A DNA stretch of 64,000 nucleotides from NCBI GenBank assembly GCA_036365515.1, contig CM070877.1:8441001-8505000 (forward strand), in the 5' to 3' direction. Source of the DNA: Torymus aiolomorphi (Eukaryota > Arthropoda > Insecta > Hymenoptera > Torymidae). The notes under the pieces are model-generated. The model ran no database searches. It had not been told where the DNA came from and saw only the letters and a list, made by a program, of their open reading frames with translations. The position numbers and the translations under genes are program-made. Position 1 is the first letter of the stretch. The number at the start of each line of letters is the position of its first letter. Positions 43,693 to 53,559 of the stretch are shown piece after piece.

Positions 43693-44299
43693 ACCCGAAC
43701 AGAAATTGACTTAGGGCTAATACCAGGGCCTTATCCGATGCCTTAAAATAATCATAAGGTCCTGACATGGCACCTGGTGAGGCCCTTAACAAGTCGCGTA
43801 ATGGGGCGCACCTCCGGCCCTGGCGGGCTTTCCCGGGCATAGCTCGTATTTTTCACTATTTGGTAATTTACTGCTTTAAATAATGCACGGCTTTGTAAGC
43901 GTTGCAAGTTATCTAAAATAATTCAATAAACTTTTTCAAATAACACAAATGTGTTACTCTGTAGTAATGACATTAACGTAAGAAATGAAACAAAATTATT
44001 TTTAACCTACTAAATCTAGACATGTCATTACAACATCAAGGCTTGATCAGGGCTTCGTAAGGCGTACCGTCTGATGGATATGATGGATACATATCAGGGC
44101 CAGACGAGGGCCACTCACGTAGCCCTAGTTTAATATCTAAATATTTTTGTAAGGCGATTTTCAGGCAAATTAAGGCCTTATCAGTCCGGGCCGGGGCCAT
44201 ACCAGCACCGCGTTACGCGCCTTGCTGGGGGCCCTTACGGCAAACCTAGTTAGGCCCTTACGTTTACGAAGGGCTAGCCCTATTCATTTTCCGTTCGGG
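43693..44299. mobile_element. Nested GC-rich TIR element, ~607 bp
   Basis: CCCGAACAGAAATTGA followed by TTAGGGCTA is mirrored by TAGCCCTATTCATTTTCCG ending TTCGGG. The interior is unusually GC-rich, with many AGGGCC/GGCCCT motifs, unlike the AT-rich host element. No coding capacity; superfamily not assigned. Confidence 0.6.
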
Positions 44300-44347
44300 A
44301 AGATGAACAATAAAGTAATAAAATTCAATTTTAACGATGAAAAAAAT

Positions 44348-44420
44348 CCTGCCGCTATGGGGATTTGAACCTGGGTCTTCGGGTTGACAGGCGAAGTCTT
44401 AACCGTTTGCGCCATCGACG
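44348..44420 (-). tRNA. tRNA-like pseudogene or SINE head (Asp-GTC-like)
   Basis: On the minus strand TGGCGCAAACGG resembles an A box and GGTTCAAATCC is a good B box at tRNA spacing. A CTGTCAA loop would give anticodon GTC. Acceptor and T stems do not pair well, so this is not a functional tRNA. A tRNA-derived SINE fragment or tRNA relic is likely. Confidence 0.4.
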
Positions 44421-44696
44421 AACACTTACGTGTCATAATTCGAATCGTCTACATATGTTATGATGTACTAATACTAATAATCTTTTAGAATACTTAGTGA
44501 TTACTTTATGATTACTTTGTGATTACTTTCCATTGATATTATTTTGTTTTATTAAAAATATTTTTGAAAATATTTTATACAACGTAATCTATAAATACTT
44601 TGTGAATACTTAGAAAATCATCCTCAAGCGGACATTCGGTACTACTTAAAGAATTCTTTTACCCCAGATTTTTGCTTATTGGGAACATACAACTCT

Positions 44697-45143
44697 TAAT
44701 TTTCAAATGAACTATTTGTGACAAAAAATGATGTCTTTTTCTTTAATTATAGCTTTGTGAATATCTAGAATACGAAAATAAGCATCAAAGATTCTAAAAG
44801 TAGGCAGAAAACTTTTTAAGTTAACCTTTGTTTGATTAAAAAATGTTTATTTTTCAGGAAATTATAAAATATAAAAAAATCGGAAAACCGTTAAAATTTT
44901 TTTGACGTTTTCAACCATTTTATGGGTAGTTTCACACTTTCTTTTTACTCTATTCTTATAATTGCTTATAACTTTCTGAAAAATGAACATTTTTTAATGA
45001 AACAAAGCTTAAATTTAAGCTTTCTGTGTCTACTTTCAGAATCTTTGATGCTAATTTTTGTAATTTAGGTATTCACAAAGCTATAATTAAAGAAAGAGAC
45101 ATCATTTGTTGTCACAAATAGTTCATTTCAAAAATAAAAGAGC
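44697..45143. repeat. Palindromic MITE-like repeat
   Basis: AAATGAACTATTTGTGACAA and ATGATGTCTTTTTCTTTAAT at the left are mirrored by GAAAGAGACATCATTTGTTG and CACAAATAGTTCATTT at the right, with the centre near 44.92 kb. Arms ~150-200 bp, imperfect. Confidence 0.75.
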
Positions 45144-45968
45144 TTGTTTATTTAAAAACTCGTCCGAAAAATATACCTGCAAAAGTTATTTTGACTAGTT
45201 TTGAGGGCGCGATAAGTGTCAAATTTTTCTGGATTTCCTCAAATATGCTTAACGCATTATAATTAATCGACTTCTCGTACCAATCTAAGGTGCTTGTATA
45301 TCTTATAAGAAAATACATTTCCCGCTCATTCCAATAAAGAATTATTTATGAAATGAGTCGGTTATAATGAGTCGAGAACAGTCGCAGTCGGTAACACAAC
45401 GCTCAAACCTTCTGAAAAACGTTATAGTAATGAGCAATTATAGTAATTTGGATTTCAGGAAGCTGATGGCCAATACTACCAGGCGTTTAAATATTAGAAA
45501 CATTTTTTTATTCAACACAACGTTTCGGACATTTTGTTATGTCCCTCTTCAGGTTCTATATACAATAAATACAAAAATTAAATTAATACAAATAACGTTT
45601 TACAAAACATTTTACGCACTTAATATTCTATACACCATTTACTTACAAAATTTGTCAATATTAACTATTCGGAAGAACTTTCCGTTGTCAGTAAGTTTAA
45701 AAATCTATTGCCTCCTTTTATACTTTTGTTATGTCTATGTGTAATGTATATGTGCTTACCCTTCCGTCACGCATACAGAAGGAGGGGCTACAATAGACCA
45801 AAGAGAGGACATGTGAAAACGAAAGTGCCAGGAACACACGTATTGGTAGGAAACCAACACCAATGAAATTAACATAGACTCTCTGGCTTAGCACTCAGTG
45901 GGCGTGGCTCCTCCTATTCCACATGTGCTCCTGGTCTATCTACTACAGAGTAGACGGTACATATGATA

Positions 45969-46290
45969 CTAAATACGCATAAATTCACAACTTTTAATTA
46001 TTGATATATATTCATTGGCTAATCTATTTATCTCAAATTGTTTGTTCATGTAGTTTTTTTGCGTATGTACAAACAATGCCTCGGAAAATAATCGTTTTCC
46101 TCTATTACTTTCTGTGTCTAATACTTTATAATTATTAAAATCAATAGTGTGATTATTATCAATTTTATGCATATATAATGACGAATTGGTGTCTTTTATC
46201 ATATATCTTTTCGCATGTTCCTTAATTCTCACATTCACTCGTCTACTTGTCTGTCCAACATATGAAGCAGTACAATCATTACACTTAATT
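45969..46290 (-). pseudogene. Penelope GIY-YIG endonuclease fragment
   Basis: In frame on the minus strand from about 46290: CNDCTASYVGQTSRRVNVRI and then KEHAKRYMIKDTNSSLYMHK, followed by an alpha-helical RGKRLFSEALFVHTQKNYMN block. It holds the YVGQT half of GIY-YIG and the following Arg. The reverse transcriptase is wholly missing; the frame begins next to the right inverted arm. Confidence 0.85.
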
Positions 46291-46436
46291 TAACACTTAA
46301 AACACGGGAAGTTCTTCCGAATAGTTAATATTGACAAATTTTGTAAGTAAATGGTGTATAGAATATTAAGTGCGTAAAATGTTTTGTAAAACGTTATTTG
46401 TATTAATTTAATTTTTGTATTTATTGTATATAGAAC

Positions 46437-46475
46437 CTGAAGAGGGACATAACAAAATGTCCGAAACGTTGTGTT
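46437..46475 (+). ncRNA. Hammerhead ribozyme-like core of Penelope terminal repeat
   Basis: CTGAAGA (matches CTGANGA) is followed by a stem GGACAT ... ATGTCC and then GAAAC, the three core elements of a hammerhead in the right order. Penelope-like elements are known to carry such ribozymes in their terminal repeats. A mirror copy occurs at 45515-45552 on the minus strand. Stem I/III pairing was not resolved, so cleavage is unproven. Confidence 0.6.
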
Positions 46476-46591
46476 GAATAAAAAATTTTTCTAATATTTA
46501 AACACCTGGTAGTATTGGCCATCAGCTTCCTGAAATCCACATTATCTACTACTACCATTAGCGTCAAGAAGCAACCTAAATTATAGTAATT

Positions 46592-47271
46592 GGTGGAAAT
46601 TACAAACCATACAATTTTTAACTTATTCCATTAGGTCTTAAGATCAAAATTAAATTCAGAAAAGAAACGTGTTTCATTCTGACAAGATAACTAACAAGGA
46701 GAATGCACATCATCCGAAAAATGAATTTTAATCGGACGTTAAAAGTTGATTTCTGGTATCTAATAATAAAGTCCAGTATTCCTAATTTTATCTCACACGT
46801 GGGCTGTTCAATAAGTCCGTGACTTCTCGAAAGATGGTGCTGTTATCGTAAATATGTTACTACTCTAACAAGGAAAGGATACTTGGTGTCCGTCTCCGAT
46901 TTTCATGAAACTTCGCGTATGAGTAGATTGTCAAAAAATATTCGACACGCATTTTTTTTATCTGCGGAAAAACATACATAAGGGGTGAAAACTGCCCTTA
47001 AAGTTCATCAACAGTTTTTTTTAATATCTCGAGATGGAATCGGAATTTTTTAATGAAACCATACCTATTTGTTTCTTATAAAAAGACGAGTATTTGGACT
47101 CAGTTTTAATGATAATGGGTTGCACTCCCTATTTTTATGGGAGTAAATATAATTTTTTTCGCCCTGTTTTTGAAATAACAAAGTTTTGACGAGCCATATT
47201 TGGTAAAAAAATGCCATGTTGTAAAGAAAATTAGAAATTATAGTTGACCTGTTTCGAGGTTTAAAAAAACA
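46592..47271. other. No recognised gene
   Basis: AT-rich. At 46802-46850 the sequence GGGCTGTTCAATAAGTCCGT followed by AGATGGTGCTGTTATCG resembles a mariner-type 5' end, including a 'GATGGTGC' stretch shared with the mariner at 56.9 kb, but no 3' partner was found. Confidence 0.4.
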
Positions 47272-48054
47272 CCCCTATAGCACCCAATATTGGAGCAACA
47301 TTGCTCCAATATTGCTTTGTCATATTCCCCATATTCGCCAATATTCCCTCAACACTTTTATACATGGATGCTATATGGGAGCAATGTTGCTGCAATCCGT
47401 GATTTCCGTTTCACCATTGCTTTTTTAAAATGATGAGTCAGGCTCTCTGTTATAGCAATATTGCAGCAATATTGAGCCAATATTTCTCAACACGAAAGGA
47501 ATATTATTTTTAAAATTATATTTTTATGCTGGTTTTTCTGATGACTTTGCAATATTGCAAGAATATTTGTACAATATATATGAACACTGGAAGAATGTTC
47601 CCGTTTGTCCACTGATTGTTGGAGCAATATTGCCTCAATGTTGCTTTGACATATTCGCGTAATTCCCCTTAAGGGGAAATTCACTAATGTATTTTGGAAA
47701 TTGAGGCAATATTGCTCTAACAATCAGTGGCCAAACGGGAACATTCTTCCAGTGTTTATATATATATTGTACAAATATTCTTGCAATATTGCTAAATCAT
47801 CAGAAAAATCAGCAGAAAAATATAATTATAAAATTAATATTCCTTTCGTGATGCTAAATATTGGCTAAATATTGCTATAACAGAGAGCTTGACCCATCAT
47901 TTTAAAAAAGCAATGGTGAAACGGAAATCACGGATTGCAGCAACATTGCTCCAATATAGCATCCATATATAAAAGTGTTGAGGGAATATTGGCGAATATG
48001 GGGAATATGACAAATGTTGGAACAATGTTGCTCCAATATTGGGTACTATAGGGG
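47272..48054. mobile_element. Palindromic MITE built of AATATTG motifs, 783 bp
   Basis: The ends CCCCTATAG and CTATAGGGG mirror each other, and arms of ~385 bp are inverse copies meeting at CCCCTTAAGGGG (about 47666-47677). The interior is saturated with GCAATATTGC-like small palindromes. A 2-bp CA may be duplicated at the flanks. Non-coding. Confidence 0.85.
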
Positions 48055-48352
48055 CACATAGAAGGGGTGAGCTACCCCTATTTAGTTACTTATCTTTTAG
48101 TGATTAAAAAAAATTAATCACAACATTCCTTTGGATTTTTTATTTTGTAATGCTTATTTTGACTCATATTTACTATTAAAAGTTAAAAAAATAAAAAATA
48201 TTTTAATTTTAGTGGGAGTGGCTACCCCTATTATCATTATTATTACTAGATTATGAGCGAAAACTTTTTTTCATTTTTATTAATTTGTACAATGTGATGA
48301 TTTGTCGATGTAACATATATAAATATTACAGAAATTGGTGAATTTGCAAATT

Positions 48353-49075
48353 TTATTCAATATACGTTTGACAATAATGATAATCTGTGAAAACATGTTT
48401 AAAACATAATAGCTTTTTACACCATGCACATCGTATGACTGCAATTCCTCCACATATGTCGCAAATTGGTTCCTCTTGAGTATGGAAACAGAAATCTATT
48501 GGATTTTGATGTCTTGGAGGTTCTTTCGTTAGGTATCCACTTTTATACCAGGCATATTTAAAAACATTTTGAAATCTTGGTGAAGAAAATTGATTATGGG
48601 TTAGAGATTGTAGTTTGATTATATTATTTCTCTCGTGTAATTTAGCATCATAATTCATAAGAATTCTCATAATTTTCTTATAAAGTTTTTCCATAATCGA
48701 AAACCATATATATCAAGAGGCTGTATCTGACCAGTTGTGCCTTTTGGTATCAATATAAGATTTGACTCTTTCGGTAAAGTTTCTTTTACAGCATTTTCAC
48801 ATTGTCCACTCCATGAATCTAATAGCAGTATAGGTGAATTCCCACTGTGAATCAAAAATACATTTTGAATCCAAATTTGAAATAGTTCCTTGGATAATGT
48901 ACCGGACGCTGATGCTTCTACGTATATATTTTCTGGTTTGAATAAAGTTTTCATTACTTTAGGTCCAAATTGCCCATGAGTCTCTTTCAAAACTATAAAT
49001 AACGGGGACATAAGCTATCCCTCTGCTAATATTGTTGGTTGAATAGTGTAACTATGTGTTGTAGAGGATACCGAG
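48353..49075 (-). pseudogene. pogo/Tigger-type transposase, C-terminal half
   Basis: Two frames of one protein. The upstream one (48667-49011, readable in frame to about 49075 across a TAG at 49015-49017) contains ILLLDSWSGQ, with the second catalytic Asp, and IPKGTTGQIQPLDIYGFR, with the third acidic residue. After a frameshift near 48.68 kb the second (48353-48694) carries LTHNQFSSPRFQNVFKYAWY and a C-terminal zinc-like cluster CDICGGIAVIRCAWCKKLLC with HYC. It is the same family as 20009-21055 and retains the DDE part that copy has lost, but lacks the DNA-binding half. Confidence 0.88.
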
Positions 49076-50440
49076 TGAACGATGTTTTCTACATTTTTAA
49101 TCCCCTCATAACAAAGAGTGCGACCATGTTAATAAATACAACAATAATTAAAAATAATATTGATGAGTCTTTTAATAATACCTCCTTTTCATAAGCGATG
49201 TACGATAATAATTTTGAGATTATTCTATGACAATAGATAAAGCCTGCAAAATTTTCCACAAGTATTTCCACATCCGTGTCATTTTTTGAACCATTCGAGA
49301 TAAGATTTTATAAACTGAGAAACATATTATTTTTAATATTTTATTATAAAAGCCAAAACCTACTTTTCTTATTTTAACCCCACAATTAAGGTGAAGTACC
49401 CAATTATGAAACGATTTTCGGGACTTTTTTTTCAATTCAAAAAATGAATAACTAAATCACATAAAAGTGAATACTATCATAGCTCATTCGAAGCGCTAAT
49501 TCTCTTAGAATAAATATCTTTTTTCAAATTTGAAATTAATGCTATATTTCATAAATTATTATCAAAATAGTGACAGTGATTTTAGTGCCTATTATAAAAC
49601 ACGATTTTCCTGCTGGCACCTGTGTTTCATAATTACAACCCCTATTATGAAACAGAATAAAATATCCTTTTTCTAGCTTTTATCACGTTTTTGGTACTTA
49701 CCCAACTTATTCTTAATGTTAAAATTGTTTATAATATACAAAAAATGTGAAAAAGTTTTACTTTATATTAGTTTTCAAAATTTATCAATAATTCTAAATT
49801 AAGTGCTTATACAGTGTAATAGTTCCTACTGTTTCATTTATAAATTGGAAATTATATTGATTCTGGTGGAATTCACCGTTTAAAAACTTACATAAACATC
49901 ATAGAAATATTCTATCTTCATTTTTCTGTAAAATAAAATATTATTTACCTTATATATTACTAAATGTGCAGAAGTAGCGTAGGTGTACACCGCCTATTCC
50001 TATGTACACACGTTTTAGAGGTTAGATTTCTGGACAAATAATTTATACTTTTAGAAGAATTTGTAGGTTTAACGATGAAAATATAAGTTCAGAACAATAT
50101 ATAAACTACCATTTTAGTTAAATTAATCTGAAATGATCGAGGGAATTCTTAAAAAAGACAATTTTTTACCGTTTCATAAATAGGACCCCTCGTAAATGTT
50201 GGCACCTATTGTCGAACAGCTATTTATTTTATAGAAAAAGTAAGAAAAACTAGTAAATGTATATATAAACTGAATCTATGGTTCAAAAACTATGGTATGA
50301 ACTACAATATGCGCTTAAAAAATGCTAAAATATCAAATAATCACGAAAAAAGTCATCATCTCGCAATCAATTTATATGTACTTGTAGATAGCAAGTTTTT
50401 ATGAATTTTTTAAAGATTTCTCATCACTAAGAATGTGTAA
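49076..50440. other. No recognised gene; recurring short motif
   Basis: AT-rich. Variants of CCTATTATGAAAC occur several times in both orientations (near 49400, 49588, 49653, 50172), which hints at one old repeat unit, but ends could not be defined. Confidence 0.35.
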
Positions 50441-50526
50441 CGGGCTAAAAGCTGTCCTCGGTGCGCTATATCTCACCGCGGACTTGCCGATGAACGGCGC
50501 AACAATTGACAGGCGCGAGCACTTAC

Positions 50527-50684
50527 TCGTGCCAACCCTCGACGATTAGCGGCCCGTCAGCTCCGTGCTGTTGCTCGCCGTCGGCTGCTTTCAGCAGCAG
50601 CCGCGCCTTTTCGACCCGTTGCAACGCGCGACTTCGTCGTCGCGCTCTCTCTCGAGCGTGCTGCCCCAGCTGCTCAGTTATCAT
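50527..50684 (-). CDS. Possible first coding exon of a host gene
   Basis: On the minus strand an ATG opens about 52 codons rich in Arg, Ala, Gln and Leu (ITEQLGQHARERARRRSR, RVEKARLLLKAADGEQQ). They look like an amphipathic helix or coiled coil. The frame runs into GAGTAAGT, a good splice donor, at 50526/50527. The surrounding ~1.2 kb (to 51.66 kb) is GC- and CpG-rich, unlike the rest of the window, as expected for a promoter region of a leftward gene. No further exon was found to the left. The product is not recognised, and it could instead be chance coding in GC-rich DNA. Confidence 0.35.
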
Positions 50685-51175
50685 GCGAGTACTACGTACT
50701 CGCGACCGCGGAGGGCGGCGGTATTCTTCACCGTGCCACCGAATAGGGAATTGAAAGTAGGATGCGTGAAATAATACGCGAACAAGTAAAAGCAACGAAT
50801 TATCATTATTGCCTCTGGAGGCTGTTCACTATTTACACGCGCGGCGCGTACTCTAGGTACGCGCCGATTCGGGTGGTGCGCCCGCGCACGCGATGTACGT
50901 GTGTGCTCTGCCGCACACCCGTACGCGCAAAAGCGGCTCGCCCCGGACGTCGGCCGATCGCCGCGCACGATCGGCGCTCACGCGCGCGTCGGCGGCCTCG
51001 CTCGCTCGCCCGTCTTCGCTTCCTGGACGCTCGTCGTCCGCGGGGGAAGCGCGCGCTCGCCTGGCCAGGACTTACCTCCTCAGTTGCAGCGAGAAGGCGC
51101 GGTTGAACGCGCTCGGCGGTGCCTGCTGCAGCGCGTCGCTGTGTCTCTCTCTCTCCTTCTTCGCTGCTACGGGCC

Positions 51176-51248
<73 letters not shown>

Positions 51249-51660
51249 AGTCGTCGCGCAGGGGGGCCGAGCAGCTGCCTCAGCTACGGCAGAAGCGATA
51301 CTGCCGGGCTCTGTCTCTCGCTCTCCTTCCCCCTCGTGCAAGGTTGTCGCGAGTTTTCATTTCGGGGCTCATTGTGTGTCGTAGTTGAGCTCGGTACTTT
51401 TCGCACAGCTACACGTGCGAGCAACTACACACACACACACACGCAAGCACCCGGAGAAATACGAGGACAAACCCGACTCTATTTGCGAATCCTCATGCCG
51501 CAATTATCGGCCTTGCCCTCTCCAAGGCCGCGGTATGTTTATGTTTTCGGTCAACTACCTGTGTGTATACCGTGCGTCGGAGATCGGCTCGATCCGATCT
51601 CCGTGTTCGCGCACATACACACACATAGACGCGCCTGCCGTTACAAATGATATATATTTT
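50685..51660. promoter_or_regulatory. GC-rich region, possible promoter/CpG-rich segment
   Basis: High CpG and GC content with long overlapping frames on all strands, as expected when stop codons are rare. It contains a (TC)n tract (51181-51247). None of the frames shows a domain, so I treat the region as regulatory or structural rather than coding. Confidence 0.35.
51181..51247. repeat. (TC)n microsatellite
   Basis: About 66 bp of pure CT dinucleotides within the GC-rich segment. GAGA/CT tracts near promoters can bind GAGA-type factors; here that is only a possibility. Confidence 0.97.
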
Positions 51661-51744
51661 TATATATTTGGGAAGCATATAGTGCATAGATATTAGTATA
51701 TTTTTATATTTATTTCTATGATGTTTAATTATGAATAAAATTCA

Positions 51745-51830
51745 TTTTTTGCCTGGCGGGCCAAAAGTACCACTTTTGCTCCCGGCAACCGATCGCGAAG
51801 GTTGTATTTTCGGCCTCGCCAGGCAAAAAA
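51745..51830. repeat. Hairpin 1 of a tandem pair
   Basis: TTTTTTGCCTGGCG pairs with CGCCAGGCAAAAAA. Inside, CAACC ... GATCGCGAAGGTTG and CAAAAGTACCACTTTTG form smaller stems. GC-rich stems stand out from the AT-rich flanks. Confidence 0.75.
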
Positions 51831-51836
51831 ACCGTA

Positions 51837-51958
51837 TATGCACCTCGGGAGCAAATAAAGAATGCCTCAGATCGCATGTTTGTCACCTTCGCCTTCGGCT
51901 CGGGTGACAATTTCCACGCGATCTGGGACATTTTTTACTTTTACTCCCTAGGTGCATA
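51837..51958. repeat. Hairpin 2 of a tandem pair
   Basis: TATGCACCTCGGGAG pairs with CTCCCTAGGTGCATA. Nested within is CAGATCGC ... TTGTCACC / GGTGACAA ... GCGATCTG around a TTCGCCTTCGGCTCG loop. Directly follows hairpin 1. Confidence 0.75.
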
Positions 51959-52108
51959 ATATACTATTTTATATGACTGTTTCATAATAGGAACCACTTT
52001 TCACGTTGTGTCATAACAGGATACTTTAACTTATTTATAAAGCAATTGTTATCATGCTATTTATGAAGAAGGACATTTCTATAAATATTTAAATATTTTA
52101 TCGTTAAT

Positions 52109-52386
52109 TTATTTTATGGCAATAATAAAATATTTTATTGTTTCAAATGTCGTTACAGATAAAAATTGATTCTTTTGTACATCTAACGTATGACTTGTTA
52201 TTACGGCACGACGATGACAATTATCTGTGGACATATGAGTGTGTAAATGCCAACAATAAGCATTACTCTTATAGAAATTTTTATCGTTCTTTTTTGATAC
52301 GGCCAAAGACCGATGAGTTTTAAGAGATTTCTGTCCACGCGGTGGTACTCGTGTTCGAACAATTCATCTGGTTTTAAGTCTTTCAT
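52109..52386 (-). pseudogene. Insect odorant receptor N-terminal fragment
   Basis: A minus-strand ATG at 52386 opens 61 codons with HEYHRVDRNLLKLIGLWPYQ followed by a hydrophobic segment (SIRVMLIVGIYTLI). An N-terminal 'Y.R.NR.LL..IGLWPYQ' leading into the first membrane helix is characteristic of hymenopteran odorant receptors. The frame stops after the first helix, and weaker similar sequence continues in another frame to about 52109. No later exons are visible, so this is a pseudogene fragment or an isolated first exon. It supports an insect, probably hymenopteran, origin. Confidence 0.55.
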
Positions 52387-53296
52387 TTCTTTCTTCTGAA
52401 AACTGTCGCTGAATACGAAGACAGGAAAGTTCTAAGCTACTGAATTTTGTTTCCTATTCTTTTCCAATTTTATTCAATTGCCGATAATTTACTAAAATTG
52501 GCTATGATACGTTTCTGAATCTCATACAGCTTTCCATTATTAATGTATCAAAGGCATGTATTAATAATGCCTGATGTACATTAAGACATGTATTATTAAT
52601 GTTGTCATTATTAATGTATTTATGTTTTGTATTGAAAGAAAATTGCAACAAATCAAAATGAAAATCATATTAAATAAAATAGTATTTCTTTTGCAAATAT
52701 TCTGTAAAAATTTGTTCATAAGATAATGTTACTGGAAATTTACTCAGAAGTATATTACAGTAATTTTTTCATTTATTATTAATATGATTCGTCATAGCTA
52801 GAAAAAGCTTTAGAATAACGAACATGTACGTTTGAATTTTCATTTCAGGGTATTGCTTCTTAAAAGATAGTCGATAGTAGAAGGTTAATTTATAAAATAT
52901 TTTCTAAAATAATATTACTGAACGATGCATAATTATCTGCGATTAATATCTACATGTGTCCTGAGAAATAAAAGAACAGTTTGAACAAAATTTAAATAAA
53001 TCCGTTATTCATGAAAGAAATAATGAATGTATCAAATTATCTATTACGACATGCAAAAAAGTTTTATAGTGAAAACATAATGAAAACCATCTTCGTTTAG
53101 TAAAGTACGTGTATTAGCTTAATTTGATGATTATATGAAGTTTAACGTTGTTTTGATTATTGTGATATATCTATAAAAATACTATAAAATAATTTAATGT
53201 ATTGAAAATAAATAATATTCATTTACATATAATTTTTAATAGTTTATATTTTGTTTGTAATACCAGTTATTAACGCTCGTACATGTGCAGACTTAT
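52387..53296. other. No recognised feature
   Basis: AT-rich. A small cluster of ATTAATAATGC/GTATTATTAATG motifs near 52540-52620 is weakly palindromic. Nothing codes convincingly. Confidence 0.4.
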
Positions 53297-53392
53297 TTGA
53301 TATATGGTCATGAATTGTTTCAATGAAGGTAATATAACAAAGTAATGCTGAATCCTCCCATTCTAGCTCGAACATGCTGAAAGATTTGTCTT
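53297..53392 (+). pseudogene. Fragment of a PIF/Harbinger transposase
   Basis: About 95 bp matching, in inverse orientation, 63470-63565, including GGTCATGAATTGTTTCAATG and CCTCCCATTCTAGCTCGAAC. It is a severed piece of the same transposon family seen at the right end of the window. Confidence 0.75.
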
Positions 53393-53559
53393 AGGTGTTA
53401 TAATACCTTATACAGTATTTTATATCACGAGAGCTTAAAAATCAGTCAAAGTTGCGATTCTTCGGTTAGAGGGATATACAATAAATGATTGCAACCGAAA
53501 CTAATAAATATGCTCAGCAGTATGTGAATAAATGTATCTCAAACAAAATACTGGAAAGA

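Larger units (their letters stand above)
43329..44683. mobile_element. DNA transposon-like element, TIR CCCAATAAGCAAAAA
   Basis: CCCAATAAGCAAAAA at the left is matched by TTTTTGCTTATTGGG at the right, 1355 bp in all. Subterminal regions also mirror (TTTAAGACT/TACTTAAAGAATTC). No transposase was seen. The target duplication is unclear. It contains a second nested element and a tRNA-like segment. Confidence 0.65.
43043..45227. mobile_element. Old inverted-repeat element enclosing later insertions
   Basis: ACTTATGGCGGCCTCAAAAC followed by TAGTCAAAA near 43043-43079 is mirrored at about 45189-45225 (TTTTGACTAGTTTTGAGGGC). Between them lie a complete TIR element (43329-44683) and a palindrome (44697-45143). 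I read this as an old DNA transposon used as a landing site. The ends are approximate. Confidence 0.45.
45449..46578. mobile_element. Second Penelope-like remnant, inverted arms
   Basis: Arms 45449-~45690 and ~46294-46539 are inverse copies that start TGGATTTCAGGAAGCTGATG. A ~39-bp extension is found only on the right. The 13-bp direct repeat AATTATAGTAATT flanks the whole unit (45436-45448 and 46579-46591). This is the same architecture as the 13301-17691 element, but only the last part of the endonuclease remains. A different family from the first element by sequence. Confidence 0.85.

Noticed and set aside
44348..44420. Functional tRNA-Asp
   Set aside because: A and B boxes are present but acceptor and T stems fail to pair; kept only as a tRNA-like relic.
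46802..46850. mariner-like 5' end (GGGCTGTTCAATAAGTCCGT)
   Set aside because: No matching 3' end, no TA pair and no transposase remnant found, so not annotated as an element.
50762..51696. Long frames (up to 249 codons) in the GC-rich region
   Set aside because: Overlapping frames on all strands, Ser-Leu or Arg-Glu runs from the TC repeat, and no recognised domain.
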